A DNA stretch of 64,000 nucleotides, taken from positions 3,399,501 to 3,463,500 of the forward strand of contig OZ037768.1 of NCBI GenBank assembly GCA_964035545.1. Reading direction: 5' to 3'. Made by a program: the position numbers and the translations under genes. The notes beneath the pieces are model-generated. The model saw only the letters and a program-made list of their open reading frames with translations, did no database searches and had not been told where the DNA came from. Below, one piece after another: positions 24,370 to 35,274 of the stretch. The stretch is from Bugula neritina (lineage: Eukaryota; Bryozoa; Gymnolaemata; Cheilostomatida; Bugulidae). Position 1 is the first letter of the stretch. The number at the start of each line of letters is the position of its first letter.

Positions 24370-24835
24370 TTAAGTTAAAAAACCGACCTAACAGTAACAG
24401 AAATAGTATTAGTAACTGTAATAGTAATACTAATGCTAATAGTAATCCGCGACAATTTTCAAGAATTAGATTACTAAATGATTGTGTAGTACTGATATTA
24501 TAGTAGTACTATTAGTACTAGAACTAGTTCTAGTACTACTACTACTACTACTAGTAGAACTAGACGTAGTAAGCTAGTACCGTAGCATAACTTTAACTAT
24601 AAGATTAAGTATAAGTATTACGTCTACAGTACTACTAGTAGTACTGTAGACGTACCGGTACTCTGTACTACTACTACTGCTACTACTACTGTACTACTAG
24701 AAGTAGTACTACTACTACTACTAGTGCTACTGCTACTAGTAGTAGCAGTAGGCGTAGCAGTAGACGTAGTAGTACTAGTAGTAGCACTAGCAGTAGACGT
24801 AGTAATGTGAAGTATCACGGCAGCATTACTATCAC
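24370..24835. repeat. Self-complementary ACT/AGT trinucleotide block
   Basis: A mosaic of TAC/ACT/AGT/GTA triplets with frequent strand switches (ACTAGT junctions) and CTACGT/ACGTCTA interruptions. Because AGT is the reverse complement of ACT, neighbouring blocks can pair over long stretches. Apparent open frames here, such as a Ser/Thr-only frame at 24624-24818 on the - strand, are a by-product of the repeat. Confidence 0.88.
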
Positions 24836-25299
24836 TATGACACTATATTAGTATATACAGCATACTATAATTATAAGTATTGACTTACTAATATAATTAT
24901 GAAAATATCAAGGATTAATTAAATTAACAAAAAGTCACTCAGTGAATCACAGTAAAACTAACAGTGTGTGAAATTTTTCAGTTGTGAATTGAAGTACTCT
25001 GTCTTTGACCTTGACCTTGGTCTTGGACTTCCAGTTTAAAATTAAATCATTGTTGACTCTCACTGAATTTTTGTAGTTGATTGTTTACTCTCGTTTACTT
25101 GAATTAAATATTATGGCCATAAATTTTATATACTATAATATAATATCTAATATCAATCTTCATTACAGATAGTTCTATGAGTGCATGATTAATACTTTTT
25201 CTAAGGGAGATAATTCCATAAAATTAACTGGCACAACAAAACGTGAAAAAAATGTGCGCGTGGTTATAGCGAGACGTTATTTTTCAATTTGAGATTTCA

Positions 25300-26170
25300 T
25301 TGTTCAGTTATAAATTTGAAATTTATTTAATAATAATAAATTAGTTAGTATTTACTATTAGTATTACTGTTAGTTTTAGTATAAATATTACTTTAACTTT
25401 TAGTTTTGTCCTTCAAATTCAAATTGATATTGACAATGATTGAATTATATTTATAATTTTAAATTACATTATGATCATCATTATTATATTTATTATAAAT
25501 AAATATTAATATTATAAATTAATATTAATAATAATTATAATGATAATTATTGTAATTGTATTTATTTTTGACTTATTTTATGAAGATATGAAATTGAGCT
25601 TCAAATTAAATTATTTAATATGAATATCATAATCATTTGATTTAATGATGATAATCATAATGATAATGATATTCACATTGATATTCATATTCAGTGATAT
25701 TGATATTAAATAATTTAATTTTCAGTGATAATCTAAATCAATATCATTCAGTACCAATATTAATATATATCATATATGTGTTGAATTCATCAATTGTTGA
25801 TTAATTTTTAATAAGCTTCGAATACTCAACAACAATAGGCGAATAATAATATTAATACTAATACTAATAGTAATACTAATACTAATAGTATTACTATTAC
25901 TAACACTAATAGTGATAGTAATAGAAATGTAATACTAATAGTAATAGTAATAGTGCTCTAATAGTAATAGTAATATTTATTAATTATTATCATTTTGCAT
26001 AATTCAGTAGCCTAACTACTACTAGAAAATTTAAAAGTAAAATATTACTAGTAACAATACTTCTTATAGTTATACTTATACTAGTAGTAATACTAGTACT
26101 AACAGTAGTAATAGTATAGTAGTAATACTAATAGCATTAGTAATGGTATTACTCTATTAGTAATAAAACT
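25300..26170. repeat. Low-complexity TAATACTAATAGT / ATGATAAT mosaic
   Basis: Two adjoining simple-sequence zones: ATGATTATCA and GATATTCATATT-like words at about 25440-25720, and AATACTAATAGT words at about 25850-26170. Both are rich in imperfect inverted repeats and carry no coding signal. Together with the block at 24.4 kb they fill most of the space between ARMC7 and hnRNP-1. Confidence 0.8.
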
Positions 26171-26553
26171 CACGCAAGTTTATAAATATTCTTATACCTA
26201 AAGTAGTTATAGTCACTATCCCTGTGAGAAACCTTTGATAGAAAGGGTTTTTTTAAAGTTGAGCAAGCCTAAGGACTTGTAGTTATTCATGTGTTGCGCA
26301 GAAGGCGCAGCAATTAATATTATAACTAGTGACTAAATGCTCTTAGTGTTACTAAATCTAATAGTAATAATAACTAAAGAAATGTTTTTCTCTTAGTTCA
26401 ATTCGTCTTCAACTTCAATTTGCTAATATCACTATCAGTAATATGAAAACTAATTACAGTTAAACGCTGCTTGTTTGGTTACTAGTACTATTGAGTTCAA
26501 GCTTCAAAGCTTTATTTTACATATAATTTATAGATATATTCAAGAGTCTTAGA

Positions 26554-28752
26554 ATGAATGACAGTTCTAGTGAGCCTAGTGCCAATGAAGGTCAAAACCA
26601 AAATGAAAACGAGACTCCAACCGACAATGACAATACTATAGTAGAGGTTGCTGAAGACGCTAGGTATGTATAGCTTTTGTGTCACTTGTTGCACTCTCTT
26701 TGCATAGTAATACTGTAGAACAGCTTTCAAGTTATGTGTATTATGGTGAATAATTTAATAATACTCATAATGATGCATTGGATTTACTTATAAGATTTAC
26801 TAGGCTTGTAGTTTCAAATTGTGTTAAAACTAGTTTAAGTTGTTAATGAGCCAAAGTTTATGTTTTGTTATTTCAGAAAACTATTTATTGGAGGTATCCC
26901 ACCTCAAGCCAAACCTTCAGACCTGAAAGATTATTTTAGCAAATATGGAGAAGTACAGAAAGTTAACATTATAACAGATGTCTATTCTGGGCGTTCGAGG
27001 GGTTTTGCATTTTTAATATTTGCAAATCAAGATTCAGTAAATCAGGTGTGACTCCATAAAGCCAAATGTTATCTTCATTCCACTCTGGTGAAGTTTGATC
27101 AAGATAGTTGTTGTCTTTTGGAAAAAAAAACTTAAATTTTGCTTTTCGAAAAGTTTGTACTAAATTGTTTTATTGTAGATGATACTGGGTGTTATTGTAG
27201 ATGAACACTGATTCTTATTCTGCAGGTTTTAAATGACTCCAGTAGACACACCGTGGCCGGAAAGGAAGTAGAAGCGAAATTAGCAACTCCTCTTTCTTCA
27301 AACAATAAACAGTCGAATCCTAAGGTTTTCGTTGGTGGAATTAATAAGACTGTCACCAAAGATGTTCTGTGTGAGATCTTTAACAAGCGTGGTAATGTAA
27401 GTGAGCTATTTTTCTCTGTAATAAAATATATATTTAGTCCTTGCTGCCATTCACATGTGTATTCACTGCAATCAGCCGGTTTTGTAGGTTACTGATGTAT
27501 TCTTGCCTGTGGATGAAAATCAAGAAAATAAAGGCTATGCTTTCGTTACTTTTGATGACAGCGCTATTGCAGCCACTTTGTGTGAAGAAGGAAAGATAAT
27601 GGTAGATGATAAAGAGGTAGTTAATCATACTTCAGCTTACCACGAATTCACATGCATAGTGGGCAATAAACCTCAGTCAAACCTATGGTGACACTATTTA
27701 CTTACTCATGAGTTTCTTGTTGTCAAGTTTGTGCTTGAAGCCTTTTAAGATATGGCTCGATTTATTATTAAGTTTTATAAAAGGACGATTCCTATATAAT
27801 TAATTGGAAATTACATTCAAAGATTAACAAATATTTGCATATTCCTTACAGTAAGGAAAAGCTGTTGTTTAGTAAATTTGTAATGAGTGATGTAATGTTA
27901 TTATACTTGAAGTAGTTGTACCAGTATGTTAGTAATAAAATGTAAATCATTTTAAATTTGGCTTTCTTTGATCTAGAAACCTAGTTGTATTTTCAGTGTG
28001 ATATTAAAAAGGCAAGAAGTAAATATGAATCACGTGGTGGAGGTAGAGGTGGCCGAGGAGGCTTCTATCGAGGTAAGCAGTCAATAATAGCATCCTTGAC
28101 ATTTATAAATATGTTCCTAATTTTGCCAAACTACTTGTGTTTTTATGAAATCTGGAAGGAAATTTGCACTAATGCATCTTAGTTAACACCCAATTCTGTT
28201 TTAGAATTTTGTCACTTCACTTGATATTTTATTAAGTGATATTATGTCTGATTTCTGCAATGATTGATGCTTTGGATCAACATGATGCTTATGTTGTTGC
28301 TGGATAACTATAAATAATTAATATTATCATGTATGAAAATGAGCAATGTAGTTGTTTAAATTTCAAAAAATGAGTGGAACATTTTATGATAAGAATTGCC
28401 ATAGGCATATGTTTGGCTAGAAACATAAAACTATTTCTTATAGTCTGAGGTATACAAATTGTAGGCAGAAGTGGTGGCAGAGGAGGTTACGACCACTATG
28501 GTGCCGACTATAGATACGGCTATATTCCACATGATTTCAGTTATGGGAATGTATACACTGGTGGCTACACGGGTGGCTATGGAATCGACACCTCCGCCAG
28601 ATACAATCGAGGTACATTAGACATTTAAGACAGACCTTATGTCAATTTTCTTGTAAATCGGCTTTTAAACATACCTTTTTATATTTGTAGGCTATTACAG
28701 ATCCGAAGGTGGTTACAATGGAAGTAGTGGCATGTACAACCCTCATTCCTGA
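26554..28752 (+). CDS. hnRNP A/B/D-type (Squid-like) RNA-binding protein 1, 7 exons, 287 aa
   Basis: Proteins of this family bind pre-mRNA and mRNA and act in splicing, export and localisation. Exons: 26554-26663, 26877-27045, 27226-27396, 27488-27616, 27997-28072, 28465-28611, 28691-28752 (864 nt). An acidic, Asn/Glu-rich N-terminus of about 36 residues is followed by RRM1 (RNP2 KLFIGG, RNP1 RGFAFLIF, about 38-112), RRM2 (RNP2 KVFVGG near 126, RNP1 KGYAFVTF, to about 198), then an RGG box and a Gly/Tyr-rich prion-like tail ending MYNPHS. Two RRMs plus a Gly-rich tail, with TDVYSGRSRGF in RRM1, match Squid/hnRNP D. It is the first of a tandem pair; each intron falls at the same place and phase as in the next gene. 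A polyadenylation signal lies at 29024-29029. Compared with gene 2 it has a longer N-terminus and a shorter, less Gly-rich tail. Confidence 0.95.
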
Positions 28753-29722
28753 CTATAGACCACAGGCTTCCAAAGCTCCAGCATTATGCAACTTATCCTT
28801 GTCTTTGGTTTTTATCATCAGCAATCTTCTACTTTTATAAATGCAGCTTGTATTTCTATTAATACATACACATTGTTAAAGTTTGAATGTATTTGTTGTG
28901 AGAAGTTATTTCATCATGTTGCATCAAACTCTTTTGAGTTCTATATACACACGGCTGTTTTTAGTACCCAATTAGTTTTCCCAAACTTTCTACTATTGTC
29001 AACTTCAGTTGCATTTTTTGTATAATAAACTGCATTCGATTTGCAAGTAGATACGTGTAGGACTGTAGGCCATTTAGCTCACCCTCAATATTTGGTATTG
29101 TGACTATGAATAAAGTAAGGCTAAGAGAATGAGGTTGGTTTAAGTAATGTTACACCCAATCAAAAGTGTGGCAAGAAATTTCAAGTTGAAGTAAATTAAT
29201 AAATTTATTGAGTTGATCTGAATAATTTGGTGCAATAATAGGAATACTAATTGTGAACTCAGTTGAACTATTCTGGCTGCAATTAACGCTTCTCAATAGC
29301 CTTATTGTAGTTAATTGTTATCACAACTTCAAATATTCTTCATTAGTTTTAATTGCAATAGTATATTAATTTCCGAACAATATTTTAATGGTTGCCATAA
29401 ATTCTTCACCCTAAATTTAGCGATTAGGAACATAGACTTGAGAAAAATATTTAGCAAGTCCACGTGGGCAGGCTAGTTGAAACAATATAGCATGATGAGG
29501 GTTACTTTGCAAAGCCTATCCTATTATGAGGCGCACCTATGTTATAGTGTAATTGATTAAGTGGGGCAGGCATGCTGACTAATATCTTCAAAAACACATT
29601 TAAACCATATATCTGCTAATTAGATAATGACGCAGCATAACGTTTATAAATTCAGCTCTACAGTACGTGCGGGGGATAATTTGGCGTTTGGTCAAGAGTT
29701 ATCTTGCCCTGCACCGTAAAAC
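28753..29722. other. hnRNP-1 3' UTR and intergenic region
   Basis: The first 280 bp are the probable 3' UTR, with AATAAA at 29024-29029. The rest is AT-rich without a gene, leading into the hnRNP-2 promoter. Confidence 0.65.
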
Positions 29723-29760
29723 CACGTGATACGTCAGCCATTTTCCTTTTTCTTCTGAAC
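29723..29760 (+). promoter_or_regulatory. Compact promoter block of hnRNP-2 (E-box, CRE-like, YY1-like, pyrimidine tract)
   Basis: Within 40 bp there is CACGTG (29723-29728), TACGTCA (29730-29736), GCCATTTT (29737-29744, YY1-like) and a TTCCTTTTTCTTC pyrimidine run where transcription could start. This is about 70-100 bp upstream of the hnRNP-2 ATG. There is no TATA box. The arrangement resembles TCT/TOP-type promoters of translation and RNA-binding genes. Motif calls are by eye. Confidence 0.5.
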
Positions 29761-29828
29761 CGCGCAGAAAATTTTCCTCGTTTTCTTCCCTGGATTGATT
29801 TTTAAACGTTTAAACACCAAACAACAAT

Positions 29829-32800
29829 ATGGGCGATGAAGATGCAAGGTAATTTTATTTAATAGTGCATTATTGTCTAATTTATAAAAGCAGTTCAACA
29901 CTTCAGTTTTCAATTTCTCAATAAAATTGAAATTAAACTTAAGCATCGTGATGATTAAAAATCAAAATGAATAGGAATTTCAAAAGGAGTAAGCATAGCA
30001 AATAAGTTAGCGCTGCCCCTAGTTTACGAAAATTGTGACAATGTAGGTTTACTAACCCATCAATTTGTATTTCTGCATCTATTAGTATTACTCAAAACTA
30101 CTATAATTTTATTTCTATTTTTCAGTCTGAGAGTGAGTTTCACTAGCCCATGCGTAGCCTTAGGACTAGGAGTAGCCGTAGTTCGAAGACATATAGTTGT
30201 ATGTAGCACTGTTACTAGCTCTTCATGACTAACAATTGGGTTTTTGTTTAGGAAATTGTTTCTCGGTGGACTGCCTCCAGCTGCGCAAAAAGAAGATGTT
30301 GAGAATTACTTCAAGCAGTTTGGAGAAGTTGAAATGGTCACCATCAAAACAGATGTCTACACAGGCCGATCACGAGGTTTTGGCTTCCTAATTTTTAAAG
30401 ACAAATCATCAGTTGCAGCTGTAAGTTGTTTCTCATGAACCAAAATTCAACTTTTGCAGTAAACATTACTCATCATTGTTACTTTGATTTTTGCTTATTG
30501 ATATTTTAAAAAAATATTGCCTGGTTGGTACTTGGATTTGTTAAAAAAGATTGCACAAATTCAACTTGTAACATAATTAATAATTTGTTTTTTCCTACTA
30601 TTTTAGTAGCCAAAACCTCTCCCATCTGTTTATACCTGTAGTTTTTAAATCTTGTAGGCTGTTGAAAGCTCTAGACATACAATTTGTGACAAAGATATCG
30701 AAGCTAAACTTGCAACACCACAAGTTAAAGATGGAGAAATGACCAAAGTTTTTGTTGGTGGAATAGAAAAGTCAACAACTTCAGACCAGGTTAAAGCAGC
30801 CTTCAGCACTCGAGGCACGGTATGTACCCTCTTTATTTATTATGATTGAAAGAGCTAGTGCATACTCAGAAATAACTAGTTAGATTTGATACTGCAAGTA
30901 TGCCATGGTATTTTGACAACTTACTTGCCAATGTTTAAAGCAGTCAACAAGTTTCTAATGTATGTTTTAGGTAACTGATGTGTTTATGCCAATCGACAAT
31001 GCAACAGAACAGCATAAAGGTTTCGCATTTGTAACATTTGACGATTCTTCTTTAGCCTCTACATTGTGCAGTGAAGGAAAAATTATGATTGAGGGAAAAG
31101 AGGTAAAACATTCAACTTGCATTAATAAATTAATGAATTAATCTGTCGTTGGATTTTCTCTTTTCAGCTATGAAATGTAGTTTGTTTTGTTGCCTGCTAA
31201 ATTTTTGGTGTTTTACACAGCCTTAAATTCTAGGAAAAGAGATGTTTAGACTGGATTTGCATTGCTAGACATGCAAAGCTCCAGTAGGTGGGAGATACTG
31301 TGCCAGTTGAAGTTAATTGTCTATGCAGCAGAGAACTACCAGTACATAACATACAAAAACTAAATATAATGCCATCACTGCTATAAATATGTTGCCTTGT
31401 TGATTTTAATGTTCGTGTTTGCATATTCTTCAGCTTCCTGGCTATTTACGTGGCATGACTAGATTGAATGACAGTCTAAGTATCTGACTAAAATATTTGT
31501 TGCAGTTCTTTATTATTTCCACCTTAAGCTGGTCTGCTTGTCCAGCCTTGCAAATCCAGTGTTTGCTTTCTCTTTGAGCTCGTTTAGACCTTAAATGTTA
31601 CGAAGAACTTGAGGCTCTGTGAAAACTAACCACTGCTTTTCTTTGGTGTTGTAGGGTTGTTTACATCAATGTTTAATATGTGTTGGGTAACAGCTGTTTG
31701 TAGAGTTCCATATATATTCGCTCTGATGCAGTAGCTGTGTTAACTTGTACTCCAAACTCTAGTTGAGCAGTGATAGAAACATGTGCCTAAAGATTATCTA
31801 GATGAAATGGTTAGACAATTTGTAGCTGAACTATATTCTCACACTGCCATCTGTTGATCCTTTGCAGTCTTGCCCAGTTGGCTGTACTCCAGGCCTGGTA
31901 GGAAGGGGATGCTAGCTGCAACTGTATGCGCTCTCAGTTGTAGTCGTATATCCCTTGCTATGCAGCAAACCAGTGTACATATTACAGCTGATGAGTGAGT
32001 GAGCTACGTAGCCTGTTGAATGAACACTTCGAACGCACATATGACATGGTACCTCCACTACCACCGACGAGCAGTTAGCTATGACAGCCACCCTAGTCAG
32101 TGCAGTCAGTTTGAGGTGTCAGGTACAAGCTACCGGGCTACTAGGTCCTCTCCCCCACACAACTAACTGCTGGGCCTGTAACTTAGCTTGTTAATAGACT
32201 TTACTATTTCAGTGATAACAGTCAGATCGTCCAAGTGATTCAGTCAGTATACAGAAATGAGTAATGAACACCAAGTAATGCAGTGTCTTCTCTCGTAGGA
32301 TATTAAGAGTAACTTAACTCGAAGATGTCTCAACTCGTACCTTAACTGCAGTCATACAGTCTCTCTGTGACAGTAATGGTAATGATGTGAAGGTAACTGG
32401 TGGTAACTCTTGCAGTCAGCTTCCTGTCCACTCACATGATTGTTTCTTTTTGCAGTGCGATATTAAGAAAGCTAAAAGCAAGAACGAGTCTCGAGGTGGC
32501 GGCAGAGGTGGGTTCCGTGGTGGCAGAGGTGGCTTCTTTCCGGGTAAACATTGCATAGACTTGGTGTAATGATTGGATTTATTATTGTGAACAAGAACAG
32601 TTGTATTCCTGCACACTGTGTTGTGTCCTTCACAGGTGGCAGAGGAGGTGGTGGCAGAGGTGGCTACGGTGGTGGTGGTGGTTACGACCAGTATGGCGGA
32701 GGCTATGGAAATGGCTATGGTGACCAGTACAGTTCTGGCTACAACAATGGATATGGCGGTCAGAACTACAGCTATGATAATTATGGAGGTGGTTACGATC

Positions 32801-33188
32801 AGAGTGGTGGGTATGGTAAGGAGTTCGTGCTCTTTATTTTTACTACCTGTAGCCACTAATAACAGTGATCACAGCAGTAGTGAAAACCATACGCTGCCAA
32901 ATGATAGCGTATGCCACAATTTTATACTATTTGATGAGACTAGCTGGACCACTCATAAGTTGTACCAGGATGGTAAAACTTCCAGTGTTTTATTTGATCG
33001 CCACTTTAAAAAATATGTATCTGCTTCATCTTTACAATATGTATCGTCTTGTTTGCTAAGCAAGTTGTCTGTTGACAGGTGGTGGATATGGCTCCTATGG
33101 TGGTGGTGGCGGCGGAAGCTATGGTAACCATGAGCAGTATAAAATGAGAGGATCTAGAGGAGGACGCGGTGGATACGCCCCTTACTAA
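29829..33188 (+). CDS. hnRNP A/B/D-type (Squid-like) RNA-binding protein 2, 7 exons, 286 aa
   Basis: Paralogue of the preceding gene with the same fold and presumed role in RNA processing. Exons: 29829-29848, 30252-30420, 30658-30819, 30971-31102, 32456-32543, 32636-32815, 33079-33188 (861 nt). The N-terminus is only MGDEDAR before RRM1 (RNP2 KLFLGG, RNP1 RGFGFLIF). RRM2 has KVFVGG (near residue 93) and KGFAFVTF. The tail is a strong RGG box (GGRGGFRGGRGGF) then a long Gly/Tyr/Asn/Gln domain of the type that drives phase separation, ending SRGGRGGYAPY. The RRM1 exon is 169 nt in both paralogues and all intron phases agree. Intron 4 is 1353 bp, far longer than in gene 1. A polyadenylation signal lies at 33510-33515. 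Confidence 0.96.
31103..32455 (+). other. Expanded intron 4 of hnRNP-2
   Basis: This intron separates RRM2 from the RGG domain and is 1353 bp, against 380 bp in gene 1. It is less AT-rich than neighbouring introns. I found no convincing cassette exon in frame, but an alternative exon or a regulatory RNA element here would fit its size and position. Confidence 0.5.
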
Positions 33189-34384
33189 TTTCTATCTTGT
33201 AACCTGTTTTTATAAACAAATGATTTGTAATTTTACAGCCATTAAATGTGAACCTGCATTTAAAAACTTGTAAGCGTCTGTAGAATCACTGCATGCATTA
33301 TAAGTTCCATTTGGACTGATAAATGTCTGCATACTTGATATGTTATTGTTGTGTACCACTTTGTACATTATTAAGACATTTAACACATCCTGCTTTCCAA
33401 CTGTACATAAGACACCTCCCATCTAATTCATTGAGTTATTGTATATTTAGTGTTGTGTGTGGCACTTCAGTTTCATTTTGAGGATGTACCTTTTATATTA
33501 AAAATTTAAAATAAACAAGTTTTAGTAAGGGCATCTCAACTACTTGGTGTATTATCTTGGGACACTTCACTCATGACCTGTAGTAATTCCTGTTAGTCCA
33601 TTCAAACTGTATTTGTTGTATATTTGTTGATTCGTTGCTGGAGAATGCACTAGTAATAAATTTTTGTCATTCATGGTGCAAAATGATTCCTAGTTCACAA
33701 ATTTGTAAAATCTGCCATTCCACTTGAGCAACAATTTAGTAATCATTAATAAATAACCAGCACATTAACAGCTAAATAAAACTGCACATCGCCAGTAAGT
33801 TGATTTGATACAGAGCCGCTGGGTTGATGGCTTTCCTTGCCTACCAAACTTATATTTTCAAAATCAGACCGGTGCCATGTCGGAGAATTTTTGCGTGGGT
33901 CAGGGTGTAGTGGTAAAATGCAAGATCTCGTTTGGTTGGTGCCCTGTGCACAATAGCCTTAGAAATGAGGTGGCTTAAATAATTTCAATTTGCACACAAC
34001 CCGGCCAGAATATTCGTTGAACTAGCTGGCGTGGTAATGCGTAGAAATTATTTCCGTTTTGCAATGATGCTGCTCTAATCTGTTCGGAAGAAGCACCTAA
34101 ATTTAATTGTGTTCTACAATCGGTTCTATTACTGGAACTTGCAATAAAATTATCATTAGATGAGTCAGTGTGCTTTTTACTATTACCGAATTGCTGTGGT
34201 TATGATTAATTTTACTACGACCGGTTGAAGTTAGCACTGATCATCCGCTTAGGCATCGGCAATAGACCATGCAGACAATAATTACAACGACGACTGCTTA
34301 CTTGTTACTGGTTGAGTTACCAAGCGAGATAACAACAATAATGTTGATTGGTTGTGGAGCATTCACTGTTCTATTTTTATCGCA
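33189..34384. other. hnRNP-2 3' UTR and bZIP upstream region
   Basis: The probable 3' UTR runs to about 33530 with AATAAA at 33510-33515. The rest is intergenic with no repeat or gene seen; it leads to the bZIP promoter. Confidence 0.6.
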
Positions 34385-34407
34385 ATGACGTTTGCGGGAC
34401 TATAAAA
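34385..34407 (+). promoter_or_regulatory. bZIP gene core promoter: CRE-like half site and TATA box
   Basis: ATGACGT at 34385-34391 (a CRE/ATF-type half site) precedes TATAAAA at 34401-34407. Transcription would then start at about 34430-34440, giving a 5' exon that ends at a good donor (34641, CAG followed by GTATGA). A bZIP site in a bZIP gene promoter would allow autoregulation; that is inference. Confidence 0.6.
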
Positions 34408-34431
34408 AACTATTGCACCATCACCCTTGCT

Positions 34432-34641
34432 CACTGAAAGTTAAACACCCATAGCGCTGCGAGCTCGATTGTAATTGTTAATATCTAGAAGGAGGCTACA
34501 TTGGTAGCCCAGCACACTTTGTACCTAGCCTGACCAAATCTCGACAGAGAGGCGGAAGATTTGAGAGAAGAACAACGGTGTTCCTAAAAGCTCTCGACAA
34601 AATATTGAGTTTTACTGCTTTCGTTAGCAGTCACTATTCAG
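34432..34641 (+). other. Non-coding first exon of the bZIP gene
   Basis: From the predicted start site to the donor at 34642 there is not a single ATG. The exon is less AT-rich than its surroundings. It would be spliced to the acceptor at 35124-35125. The 5' end is inferred from the TATA box only. Confidence 0.5.
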
Positions 34642-35160
34642 GTATGATAATATTAATTGATAATAAAGCTTTGCCTTAATAAAATTAAATATAATAATGG
34701 TTAATACTTAAACAAATAGTAATAATAAAGTTGAAACTGAATGTGATCATGGTAAAGCAGAATGGCTAATCAATAACTATAAGAATATGAAGACGTTTAA
34801 GTTAACTTAAACTTATAACTTTATAAGTTATACTCAGTATGAGTACTCATTTACACTAACAGTAACACTAACTGTCTTGAAGTTGATTGTATATTATAAA
34901 TATAAGTATCAGTATAACTATAATTTATTTATTTAATAGTTAGTATTAGCATAAGATTAGGTGTATGACCATGTCCAATCTATAAGTATTACTGTTGAAC
35001 ATCGATTTCACTTTAGAGATGAACAGTTATCTTTATCTTATGCTCTCACAGTCGATAGCTTTTCTTTATGAGGTTGTTGCACTTGATCAGATGTGTTAAC
35101 TTCACAATTGAATTTTTATTTTCAGCTTGATTGTTCTGTGCTAAATACTACAGCAACAAA

Positions 35161-35274
35161 ATGTACGTTATATCAGCCCAACACTCCTGTGATGACACTG
35201 GATTGGCCAGAAGCACCTGGCTCGGCAGCACACAGTTATGTGTGCTCGCCGAGCCCACTGAGTGGTGTATTTGA
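35161..35274 (+). CDS. Upstream ORF overlapping the bZIP start codon, 37 aa
   Basis: This is the first ATG of the predicted mRNA (context AAAATGT, with A at -3). Its frame runs 37 codons to TGA at 35272-35274, past the bZIP ATG at 35192 and in another frame, so ribosomes that translate it cannot start on the main ORF. This is the layout of the inhibitory uORF2 of ATF4 and ATF5. The peptide itself shows no conserved feature. Any role is regulatory inference. Confidence 0.55.
   Translation: MYVISAQHSCDDTGLARSTWLGSTQLCVLAEPTEWCI

Noticed and set aside
24624-24818. Ser/Thr-only open frame on the - strand
   Set aside because: Produced by the ACT/AGT trinucleotide block; no splice or start context.
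32416-32856. 146-codon frame on the - strand opposite hnRNP-2
   Set aside because: Antisense shadow of the Gly-rich exon; the + strand frame has the RGG domain and matching splice sites.
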